From Alnus glutinosa (Eukaryota > Streptophyta > Magnoliopsida > Fagales > Betulaceae): a stretch of 64,000 nucleotides of DNA. The notes below the pieces were generated by a model. It did not search any database. It saw only the letters and a program-made list of their open reading frames with translations, and was not told the origin of the DNA. Location: contig NC_084892.1 of NCBI RefSeq assembly GCF_958979055.1, positions 4,233,501-4,297,500 on the forward strand. The letters are read 5' to 3'. Position numbers and translations under genes: made by a program. Shown one piece after another: positions 54,854 through 64,000 of this stretch. How positions within the stretch are numbered: position 1 is the first letter of the stretch; each line of letters starts with the position of its first letter.

Positions 54854-57423
54854 ATGGCCGGAATGGAGCATGTCATTTCTGTGGAGGAGTTGCTTTCGAG
54901 GAAGGTTAAAGTCGTTAGAACAGAAGCTGGTGAAACAAGCAGAGGCAATGTCCAACCTATCATTGCCGCTGATCAGGAGACCCAAAGGTATGTTAGAATA
55001 TATTTTTATATAATTGTGATTGATTATTCATCTTTGTGATTTCATTATCTTGTATGAGAAAACTTCACTTAAGGGTACCGAACTATTGGTCTATTTAACT
55101 TAAGGGTAATGAACTTAAAAACGTCTCAAATTAAGCTATCTAATTTCCAAAACATCTCAATAATATGTACCCCATTTGGATTTGCCTTTAAATTCTGCCA
55201 AAATTTTCAAAATATCCCTATGTTTTTTTTTTAAAAAATTTTATAAAACTTTTCAAAAATTTAGGCATTGGTGTTTTTGCAAATTTCTAAATTTTGACAG
55301 GATTTAACAACAAATCCCAATTATTTGGTATTTGTTGGTCTTATTTGATAATCCAGACCCATTTAAGGCCATAGTTGGCCAAATTTTCAGCCAACTGGTC
55401 CTCATATTTGGCTTACAATTGCCCAAGTTGGCTTCATATTTGATTCATAGTTTACTCTATTTTGGGTATTTGGCCCATTTTCAGCCTATTGTTGTTAAAG
55501 GTCCATCTCCGGTCACCATCGTTGATTGCCACCAAGTCCAGTCACCACCGCAGGCTTCCACCAACTCCAACAAGTTTCCAACCATCATCTTTGGCCTCCG
55601 CCGCTGACTGTTGCCACATTAAGCAAAAAAAAAAAAAAAGCCATTATTTTCAAACTCAAGTATCCAAAATGTTCTACCTTGAGTTTACACGGGATGTTAG
55701 AATATATTTTAATATAATTGTAATTGATAATTAAATCCTTGTGATTTGATTAATTAATTTATATTGTATTCACCTATCAGGTTTTTCTTATAAATATGGA
55801 TCATTGGTATTGTTAATTAACCTTATCAAGAAATAGGAACACAGTATAATGCTAAGGGCTTTAACCTATATGAATGTACGTAGCTGATAAACCAAATTAT
55901 TGTGTGCTTCTCTTTCTCTTTATTCCATGTAAGCTGTAATTGTTGTGTGTTTCTCTCTCATTATTCCCTTTAATTAATTTCCTCTTCAATGTTTATGAAT
56001 TTGTTCAAGTGGGAGTATTGAAGTCGGCCAAGCAATAGAGATCAAAGTCAGTCCCAGCACGGAGCAGAGGTTGAAGCGATTAGAGAAGGCAGGAGATCAA
56101 GCGGAAAAAACTGGACGAAAGATACAACAGGTTCCGTTTTTGCTGCGAGATAACAAAAATGTGGCCAAGTATTTTGAGCCAAAGGTGGTGTCTTTCGGTC
56201 CTATCCATCACGGTAAGCCAAGGTACCAGCTTGCAGAAGAGAATAAGCTTCTATTGGCAAACAAGTTCGTCGAGGAGAGTGGGAAGGGTAAGAAAGCTGA
56301 AAGTTTGTACGTCGAAATTGAGAAGAAAATCAAGCAACTGAGGGAGTACTTCGATGAGGAGGTGAATAAGAAGTATGAGGACGATGAGTACCTCGCCTGG
56401 ATGCTGTTCGTGGACGGGTGTGCAGTATTACAATTCATATACTACGTAGTTGAAGACAAATTCAAAGATTTGAAAATAAAAGACGATCGAGTGGTGTTTG
56501 GGGTAGCGGATTTGTTCTTGTTAGAAAATCAACTTCCTTATCAACTCCTCGAGGATTTGATGGAGTTGAGCGAGAATAAAAAGCGCTTTAAGGATTCGAT
56601 CGACAGTTTCATTGAAAGGCATTCAAATTGCAAGGATAAAAAGACCAGCATAGAAAAGCCGCCGGCAGACGATGATAAAAAGACCAGCATAAGTATAGAA
56701 AAGCCGCCGGCAGACGATGATAGAAAGACCAGCATAGGTATAGAAAAGGCTGAAATGCCGCCGGCCCATCTTCTCGATCGTTTGCGAACAAGACTCCTTC
56801 GTGATTCGAAAAACAAAAGCAACGACGAATATATGTGTATGGGTCAAAAAGGGCAAGATAATTGGCAATCATATCGCAACATACAGGAACTTAAAGCAGC
56901 AGGAATCCAATTGAAGCCTAGTGAAAGTAGTTCCTTGGCAGACGTATCTTTTACTGATCACCCATTCAATTTCTACCCTGGATACATTTATCTTCCTCGA
57001 ATAACAGTAGACGACTCAACGGGGGCAAAGTTCTTGAACTTGATAGCCTATGAGATGTGTCCAAATTTCGACAATGACTTCGGCGTCACTTCTTACATAT
57101 GCTTCCTTGATTCACTCATTGATCATCCAGACGACGTGAAGGAGCTAAGGAACGCCCGCATACTCCACAACCTCCTTGGTAGCGACAAAGAAGTGTCCCG
57201 TCTCTTCAATGACATAGCCACTGACTTGGTGCCTAACCCCAAAACATATGGCTATGTCAAAGGGCAAATTCAGAAGTGCTACGACACTAAGTGGAAGACC
57301 TGGATAGCTCAGGTCATTCACGACCATTTCAGCAGCCCCTGGACAATCGTGGGTTTCACTGCAGCAGTATTAGTTTTTCTTTTAACTGCCATCCAGACTT
57401 GGTACACAGTCTTCTCCCCCTGA
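54854..57423 (+). CDS. DUF247 (UPF0481) protein, two exons
   Basis: Exon 1 is 54854-54987 and exon 2 is 56010-57423. The GT (54988) to AG (56009) junction joins AG+T in frame and gives 515 residues. Exon 1 encodes MAGMEHVISVEELLSRKVKV and a single QEAGETSRGNVQP-type unit (EAGETSRGNVQP). Exon 2 has LRDNKNVAKYFEPKVVSFGP followed by IHHG, WMLFVDGCAVLQFI, LFLLENQLPYQLL, a tandem KTSI..IEKPPADDD repeat absent from the paralogues, then ITVDDSTGAKFLNLIAYEM and the C-terminal membrane segment and TVFSP ending. A close paralogue of the gene at 48099. No truncation or shift is seen. Confidence 0.88.
54991..56007 (+). mobile_element. Copia-like non-autonomous LTR element forming the DUF247-3 intron
   Basis: Direct repeats begin TGTTAGAATATATTTT at 54991 (shortened copy, similarity fading near 55060) and 55695-56007, the second ending TTTGTTCA. 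The interior shares TTGTTGTTAAA...GCTGACTGTTGCCACATTAAG with the intron of the second gene. An old, worn copy of the same insertion. Confidence 0.68.
56635..56760 (+). repeat. In-frame tandem repeat inside DUF247-3
   Basis: Three imperfect units of about 42-48 bases, each encoding KTSI(S/G)IEKPPADDD-like residues. The second gene has only one corresponding stretch (KETSIRIEK). Confidence 0.85.
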
Positions 57424-58305
57424 CCCCTGAGATCACAAAAAGGCCGGTCCTCAAAACTTGTTTGTTTTTGTCTCCAAATAAAACTACCCCCTTTGATCTA
57501 TCTCCCCTGTCCCGCTCCTCTGTATCCTTCAGAAAAAAAAAAAGAAAAAAAAGTACATCCAGGTCCATGGGGTTCCATTCAATTATTTCCTTTTGCTTTA
57601 GTGTTTGCATGCAAAATAAGTCCGAGTGAATGTATCTTATACTTTAATTGATGTAATATGTATGTATGGAATGAGATAAACATGAATATTGTTAAGTGTT
57701 AACTGTGTTGTCCATAGCTAATTAAGTTTTAAGTATGAATATTTCATACAATATATCCCGTACTCAATTATGATTTAGTTCTGCAATTTAAGCAGATCAC
57801 GATATATAGACATTTGCAAATGGTTGAATTTTTGTCTTGAGCTGTCGTAACTCATGGAGAAGCGTTGATCAGATCTAAGTTATACATGGTTGCACCACCC
57901 CCTGCTTTGATGAGAACTCGCATCTCACAATTATAGGTAGCAGGAAATTGCAGAGAAATCCCCGCTTTATCACCAAATTGAGTCAAAATAGAGGTTCTAT
58001 CGGATTAGAACAATATATCCACCAAGAAAGTTCCTTGCCATTGCAAGTCACACTTACAACCAAAGTTGAGCAACCCTCGTAGTTGCAAAAGTTTTCTTCC
58101 AGACCAATAGCAATCTCCACAAAAGCTTGATAAAAAAAATGCATGGCATTTAATTTTCTAATCAATAGCATTCAAAAGCAGAAATCCATTGTATAAAATG
58201 GCGATTTGATACACACAACTGTTATATTGCTTCCAAAATTATTGAAAAAGGAGATGGGTTCATCAATCCTTTCGAGCCACAGTTGATCTAAGCTAGTCTT
58301 ATGAT
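57424..58305. repeat. DUF247-3 3' flank and methyltransferase 3' flank
   Basis: Parallel to 51356-52157 as far as about 58220. The convergent 3' ends of DUF247-3 and the methyltransferase gene share this space. Confidence 0.75.
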
Positions 58306-59353
58306 TCACACAATATTCCCCACTCTTCCAATCTTCAGATAAACCGGAAACTTCACGATCTTCTGGTCTTGTCCATCTTCACTCCAAGCACGCTTAAATT
58401 TCTCAATCACATCATCGCTCAAAAGCTCCACACCCTTCTCCCTCGCCGTGTTATACGCTGACCACGATCTTAAGTAAGTAAAATAATGATCCAAATCCAT
58501 CAATTTTTCAGTTACAAACTGAAATGGCCCAGTGTGATCAACTCCATCCACCGGCTCAAATGGAAAATGGATGCTCCTGTACTTGTCGTCCACTAATTTA
58601 CGTGCCGGCTCCCAATAGGGTTCTACAGTAACATTATAAAAGGGTAGGAAGACTGAGTCGACAGAGTCATTGACTTCTGGCACGGTGTAGCACCATGCGG
58701 CTATGACCCCATGGGGTTTTTTGAGTACCCATTTCACTTGTTGGTAGAAATTAGGGAGGTCGAACCAGTGGAGGGCCTGAGCAATCGTCACAACATCCAC
58801 GCTTGATTCAGGAGCAATGCTTTCAAGCTCGGCAATAGACATGGTGGGGGGGGTTTGTTGGTATCTTATATTGGGTAGCCTTGGCGCAAATGAGAGCTGC
58901 TTTGGGCTTGTATCCGTGGCTATCACATTCTTGTAGATCCCAGCAAGCTGAAATGAAGTTGAATTGAATTTTATCATACAAATGCTGATAAAAAATTTCT
59001 CAGGGTAATATGGGCCAGTTGAATCTGCTCCCAAAATGCAAAGTAGATTATCTAGGCGTTAAAATTTTAGGCATGATATACCAAAGAGCTGTTGCTTCAA
59101 TGATGATGCAAGTGCCCAATACTGAATTTTGCCTGAATTGAATATCCCATATACAACAAAAGGCTGCAACTTCTAGGAAGAGGAAAGGGAAAAAGGAACT
59201 CACCGATCGAGCAGCCTGACCGCTTCCGGTGCCCACGTCCCACGCAAGGTCTTTAGAGGGTGTCTTGGAAGCAATGAATTCAAACAACTCTGGAGGGAAA
59301 CTAGGCCGACCCTCCGCGTAATTCTCCGCCTGCTTAATGAACAATTCTGCCAT
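58306..59353 (-). CDS. SAM-dependent methyltransferase (Methyltransf_11 type), copy 1
   Basis: Two exons, 59353-59204 and 58947-58306, join in phase 0 to 263 residues. Exon 1 encodes MAELFIKQAENYAEGRPSFP and the SAM-binding motif DVGTGSGQAARS. Exon 2 continues LAGIYKNVIATDTSPKQL, then VDVVTIAQALHWFDLPNFYQ and KWVLKKPHGVIAAWCY. This matches the plant family annotated as putative methyltransferases near yeast trans-aconitate methyltransferase and the embryo-abundant proteins; the substrate is unknown. A TATA box lies 75 bases upstream. The intron splits the Rossmann motif region. First of a tandem array. Confidence 0.9.
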
Positions 59354-59427
59354 CCCTCTCTCTCTCTCTCTCCTCTCTAACTCTTTGTCTCTCGTTTTAC
59401 GGTTGGATCTATTCAACTTGGGCTACC

Positions 59428-59434
59428 ATTTATA
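59428..59434 (-). promoter_or_regulatory. TATA box of methyltransferase 1
   Basis: Minus strand CTATAAATGGTAGC, 75 bases before the ATG. The same word stands at the same place before copy 2. Confidence 0.6.
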
Positions 59435-59896
59435 GATTGTAAAAATTGAAGATAATAGCCCATGTGATGACAACTTGGGGTTCTTTTTGGATTATTTGAA
59501 GAGGCAGGTCCAACTTGGTTTGCCCTCAGTAGTTAGTGCAGAATATAAGCACGTCATGGGTGACGGAGAAAGAGGCTTCGTAATCAAAACGGGCACGCCA
59601 AGTGACGGAGTCGTGGCCGAGTTGTGTCCTGCAGCATTGAGCAGTCAGCTAAAAACTCATCTATGTATACAGCAAGCTGGAATTCTTGAAAGGTATGTAC
59701 TGGCAGTATTTCCAACAAAATTTAATCAATTTTTTGAGTTTGAATTTCTTCTTTTTGCATGAACTCTCTCTTGCAATTCATTCTCTACTATCGTTAGAGT
59801 TCGCAGAATCCGCCACCGGTGTTCACCAGAGGTTGCCGAAAGTCATCAGCAGGTAATTTTACGTACGAGCAGAGCCAAACGCTAAAAAATATTTTA

Positions 59897-60341
59897 GGGG
59901 TAATTACATTTTTTCCTTATCAACTACCAATCATTGTCAACATGCCCCTATGAACTGACACTTCGACCAAAAGAGAGTATTCAACTACCAACTTTACATA
60001 CTTTGCCCCCTTCCGTCAGTTTAATTCGTAAAAAGACTTAAATACCCTCACTCAAATTTAAAAATGACATAAATACCCTCAACTTTTTTAAATATATTAA
60101 TTTTAATATTTTTTATTAATTATTGTTGGAGGGTATTTTGGTCTTTAAAACAAAATTAATGCCCAAAAATAGAATATTCCGTCCAAGTTAACGGGATTCC
60201 CTGACGGAAGGGGGCAAAATATGTAAAGTTGGTAGTTGGATACTTTCTTTTGGTTGGATACTCTCTTTTGGTCGAAGTGTCAGTTCATGGGGGCATGTTG
60301 ACAATGACTAGTAGTTAATGGAATGAAAAGGTAATTACCCC
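59897..60341. mobile_element. Foldback element, Mutator-type target, 445 bp
   Basis: Inverted arms of about 120 bases, starting GGGGTAATTACATTTTTTCC and GGGGTAATTACCTTTTCATT read inward, flanked by AATATTTTA at 59888-59896 and 60342-60350 (9 bases, exact). The interior is AT-rich without coding. Confidence 0.82.
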
Positions 60342-60534
60342 AATATTTTATGTTGAAACAAATAGAACCTCGGATAAAAAGACTCACTAGGAGCCTTAGC
60401 TAATGACTCACTCATACAAGAGCTAAAGAGATTTTTCTTTTTCTTTTTTATAATTTTAAGCTAAAATTTTACAAGAGAGCATTGTATAAAAAGACCCCAT
60501 CATCTCTAAAAACAGATATTTTACTAAGTCTTTC

Positions 60535-60832
60535 TCAAAAAAATTTTAACTGGCTTAACCATTGAAGGCTCTTGAGAGCAAAAATAGAGGTACCCACTCC
60601 AGTGGATGGAAGCAAAAATAGAGGCGCTAGTGTAAGGGGAACGATTGAGGTAGCGAATGAGTTGCGCCTGCCGGATGATGTAATTCTCGCGATTGAGTTT
60701 GATGGTGATAAGGTGAGTGAGGTTTGTAAGTGGTATAGTAGGTGAGGGGGAGAAAGTTTGTGTGGTGGGTTGGGTAGTGGAAGAGATGTTTGATATAAAT
60801 GCAAAGAGAGAAAAGTGATGTGCAAGGAACAA
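60535..60832 (-). mobile_element. Ty1/copia gag fragment (fossil)
   Basis: The minus strand encodes LTHLITIKLNRENYIIRQAQ, the typical start of copia gag. A related but more worn piece lies at 63326-63613 in the next spacer. Only a fragment; no LTRs were identified. Confidence 0.6.
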
Positions 60833-61133
60833 GAAAACAGAGAAGGAAAGCTAGTCCACTGCTTATATAAACAACAATCACACCTCTCATTGCTTTGTAA
60901 ACAAAATAGCAATTTTAACAGTGATATTCGGTATCCATCAGTTAACCTTCTAATCAACAGCATTCAACAGCAGAATTCCATTATATAAAATGGCAATGTG
61001 ATAAACACAATTGGCATGTTATAATGTTATTGGAAAGGGAAATGGAATGGACTCTATCATTCCCTTGGAACAAAATGATTTAGTTCAATTCCCTATAAAT
61101 GAGCCACAATTGCTCTAAGCTAGTCTTTTGGTT

Positions 61134-62182
61134 TTACATATTCCCCACTCTTCCAATCCTTAAATAAATTGGAAACTTTACAACCTTCTGGTCTTGTCCA
61201 TCTTCAGTCCAAGCACGCTTAAATTCCTCAATCACATCATCGCTCAAAAGCTCCACACCCTTCTCTCTCGCTGTTTGACATGCTGACAGCGATCTTATGT
61301 AAGAAAAATAATGATCTAAATCCATCAATTTTTCATTTACAAACTGAAATGGCCCAGTATGATCAACTCCATCCACTGGCTCAAATGGAAAATGGATGCT
61401 CCTATACTTGTCGAACATTAATTTACGTGCTGGCTCCCAATAGGTTTCTACAGCAGTATTATAAAAGGGTTGGAAGACTGAGTCGACCGAGTGATTAACT
61501 TCTGGCATGGTGTAGCACCATGGAGCTATGACACCATGGGGTTTTTTGAGTACCCATTTCACTTGTTGGTAGAAATTAGGGAGGTCGAACCAGTGGAGGG
61601 CCTGAGCAATCGTCACAACATCCACGCTTGATTCAGGAGCAACGTTGCTTTCAAGCTCGGCTATAGACATGGTGGGAGGGGTTTGTTGGTACCTTATATT
61701 GGGTAGCCTCGGCGCGAATGAGAGCTGCTTTGGGCTTGTATCTGTGGCTATCACATTCTTGTATATCCCAGCTAGCTGCAAATGAAGTTGAATTTATCAT
61801 AAAATTGTTGATAAAAAAATTTTCAGGGGGATTTGGGCTGGTTGAATCTGCTCCCAAAATGCAAAGTAGATTATTTAAAACCAATCCGTCAAAATTTGAG
61901 GCATGATATACCAAAGACATGTTGCTTCAATGATGATAGAAGTGCCCGAAAGTGAATATTGCCTGAATTGAATATCCCACACACACAACAAAGGGCTGCA
62001 ATTTCTAGGAGGAAAGGGAAAAAGAAACTCACAGATCGAGCAGCCTGACCGCTTCCGGTGCCGACGTCCCACGCAAGGTCTTGAGAGGGTGTCTTGGAAG
62101 CAATGAATTCAAACAATTCTGGAGGGTAGCTAGGCCGACCCTCCGCGTAATGCCCCGCCTGCTTAATGAACAATTCCGCCAT
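61134..62182 (-). CDS. SAM-dependent methyltransferase, copy 2
   Basis: Exons 62182-62033 and 61775-61134, phase 0, 263 residues, nearly identical to copy 1. It has MAELFIKQAGHYAEGRPSYP, DVGTGSGQAARS, LAGIYKNVIATDTSPKQL and ALHWFDLPNFYQQVKWVLKK. Differences include YWEPARKLMFDKY against YWEPARKLVDDKY and a different C-terminus (GNM against GNIV). No break is seen. The substrate is unknown. Same strand and intron position as copy 1, so it arose by tandem duplication. Confidence 0.9.
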
Positions 62183-62230
62183 CTCTCTCGCAAGTATTCA
62201 GGTTGTTGGATCTATTCAACTGTTGCTACC

Positions 62231-62237
62231 ATTTATA
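62231..62237 (-). promoter_or_regulatory. TATA box of methyltransferase 2
   Basis: Minus strand CTATAAATGGTAGC, about 50 bases before the ATG. Confidence 0.6.
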
Positions 62238-62750
62238 GATTGAAAAAATTGAAGATAATAGCCCATGTGCTGTGAATCAGAGCCACTTGTCTAACTGGGG
62301 AAGGATCACCCACGGGAATTTCGTATATATGTGTGTGTATCTGAGAGAGAGAGAGAGAGATGAGAATTTGGGATTGAAGGACGAGTTGTGGGCGGTGGGT
62401 AGGGAGAGGTGGCGTGGAGTTGGGGAGGGGAAGAAAAGCACGGAGAGTTGAAAAAGTGGGTTGGATATTTGATTAAGGAGAAATATTCCCGTCCATCTCC
62501 TTGGTTTTTTCTTTTCTTTTTTTTCAAATCAATCATTGGTAATTTGGTATGTTCATTCGGTCCAATCCACATTTAATCATGACTTGCGTAAAAACCACTT
62601 GAATGCATGCACTTTGATGAGTATAAAAATTTTGAGTGTCAATTTATGGTTGTGTGTTAAATTTGAATTGTATTAAATCATAAATATAAGATTATTAAAG
62701 TCAATCATAATTTGACTTATATCAAATTAATTATTTCTTATTAACATTTA

Positions 62751-62783
<33 letters not shown>

Positions 62784-63864
62784 CTTGAAAAGCTTTACCA
62801 AACACATACCTAGGTCTTCCTTAAATTGACTTCATTAGCAAAGAAGAATCCACGAAATCTCCACAAAGCAACAGAACAATCAAAACAAAATAGAGCCAAC
62901 ATCTCAACCATTTCATGAGTTAAAATTGTGAAATTTAGGACTCAAAAGAACTTGTAAAAAAAATACTAATAAATATGACAACCATTTAAAACATGCCGTA
63001 TCAACCATTATAAAAATAGATATAATAAATAAAGTGAAGACTAAAACAAATATCGTTGAAGAGAATCAGTGGTCAAAACCTTTGGCATAGCAGGGAATTT
63101 GTGGATAAAGAAGATGTGTAACAAAGTGATCCGCCTATATGCAATTTTATTCTTTCCTTATTTATTTATTTATTTTTAATAAGAGAAATGGTTACAAGGA
63201 AAAATCCTTTCCACTTTTTTCTTAACAATAAGATTATATCTATCCTCAACACTTTTGGGGCGTTAGGCCTCTTTTGATAATGGTTTTCAAAACATTAAAA
63301 TGTTTTCAAAACAATAATAAAACATTTATTTTTTTATATCAAAACTATTAACAAACAATTCAAAAAATACAAAACTTTGAAGATGTTTTGGGTTGGGAGG
63401 AAGAACAGAGGCGTCGGTGTCAGGAAACGGTATAAAGCATGGGGTGGTGGTGGAGATCGGAAACCACTGATAGGGGAAGGTGGGGTGTTTGTCGATTATG
63501 GCTTTGAAACCATATAACATAAGATGGTTTGCTATTCTATTTCTCCCCACATAGAATCTACAACAGGTGTTTGATATAAACACAAGGAGAGGGAACTGAC
63601 GTGCAATGAACATGAAAAAAGAAAAGGAAAATCTACTGCTGATTTGAACGCCAATTTTAACAATAATATTCAGTACCCATCAGTTAAACTTCTAATCAAT
63701 AGCATTCAACAGCAGAATTCCATTATATAAAATGAGAATGTGATAAACACAATTGACATGTTCCAATAATATTCAGTACCCATCACTCCTTTGGAACAAA
63801 ATGGTTTAGTTCAATTCCCTATAAAATGCGCCACAATATATTACTCTAAGCCAGTCTCTTGATT
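62238..63864. other. Spacer between methyltransferase 2 and 3
   Basis: A GA microsatellite at 62341-62361, an A run at 62754-62780, and AT-rich sequence. A worn copia-like fragment lies at 63326-63613, and 63650-63790 resembles the 3' flank of copy 2. No complete gene. Confidence 0.55.
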
Positions 63865-64000
63865 TTACATATTCCCCACTCTTCCAATCCTTAAATAAAT
63901 TGGGAACTTGACAACCTTCTGGTCTTGTCCATCTTCAGTCCAAGCGCGCTTAAATTTCTCAATCACATCATCGCTCAAAAGCTCCACACCCTTCTCCCTT
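63865..64000 (-). CDS. SAM-dependent methyltransferase, copy 3 (3' part, cut by the window end)
   Basis: The last 45 codons or so of a third array member: GVELLSDDVIEKFKRAW, then EDGQDQKVVKFPIYLRIGRV and GNM-stop at 63865-63867. Closest to copy 2 at the C-terminus. The rest lies beyond the window. Confidence 0.85.
   Translation of the reverse strand, partial: REKGVELLSDDVIEKFKRAWTEDGQDQKVVKFPIYLRIGRVGNM

Larger units (their letters stand above)
59435..61133. other. Spacer between methyltransferase genes
   Basis: Holds a Mutator-type foldback (59897-60341) and a copia gag remnant (60535-60832). Positions 60930-60990 resemble the gene 3' flank. The 95-codon plus-strand frame at 59475 has no recognisable content and overlaps the promoter side of copy 1. 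Confidence 0.55.

Noticed and set aside
59475-59762. 95-codon plus-strand frame upstream of methyltransferase 1
   Set aside because: No recognisable domain and no counterpart before copy 2; it overlaps promoter sequence.
1-64000. tRNA, rRNA, CRISPR or prokaryotic features
   Set aside because: Nothing of the kind was seen; the repeats are dispersed or tandem eukaryotic types and the genes are plant nuclear genes.

Overview
This is a nuclear segment of a flowering plant, most likely a woody eudicot. The base composition is AT-rich, genes carry GT-AG introns, and the gene families (BAHD acyltransferase, DUF247, FIS1, SAM methyltransferase) and transposon families (MULE, hAT, CACTA, PIF MITEs, L1 LINE, LTR elements) are all plant-type. 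Fagales is a guess only.

Layout. Positions 1-2280 are a degraded duplicate of part of the FIS1 gene found whole at 25107-32108. Positions 2993-4720 look like a solo LTR. Positions 6069-12079 are a 6-kb Mutator-like element with about 1.5-kb terminal inverted repeats, holding a broken FAR1-type gene and a small GRF zinc-finger membrane protein gene. An intact BAHD acyltransferase (14748-16109, spermidine hydroxycinnamoyltransferase-like) is followed by a 5'-deleted copy (19548-22947). That copy is split by a very young 2270-bp LTR element carrying only a gag-like frame. FIS1 (mitochondrial and peroxisomal fission) follows on the minus strand in five exons over 7 kb, with an L1, a MULE-like foldback and an older L1 tail in its introns.

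From about 32.5 to 58 kb lies a DUF247 (PF03140) cluster: one intronless gene (36785-38272), two two-exon genes (48099-51355 and 54854-57423), and at least two broken starts (42269, 46836). It is interleaved with hAT elements, CACTA-like MITEs and duplicated flanks. The last 6 kb hold a tandem array of SAM-dependent methyltransferase genes on the minus strand (58306-59353, 61134-62182, and a third cut by the window end).

The window is a record of repeated tandem segmental duplication: BAHD plus FIS1 tail, DUF247 plus flanks, and methyltransferase. The genes do not form one obvious pathway. The most striking observation is that the single intron of the two two-exon DUF247 genes is almost exactly an old non-autonomous copia-like retroelement, with the splice sites a few bases from its two ends, while the neighbouring DUF247 gene has no intron. 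DUF247 genes are known from grass self-incompatibility loci, but nothing here proves such a role.
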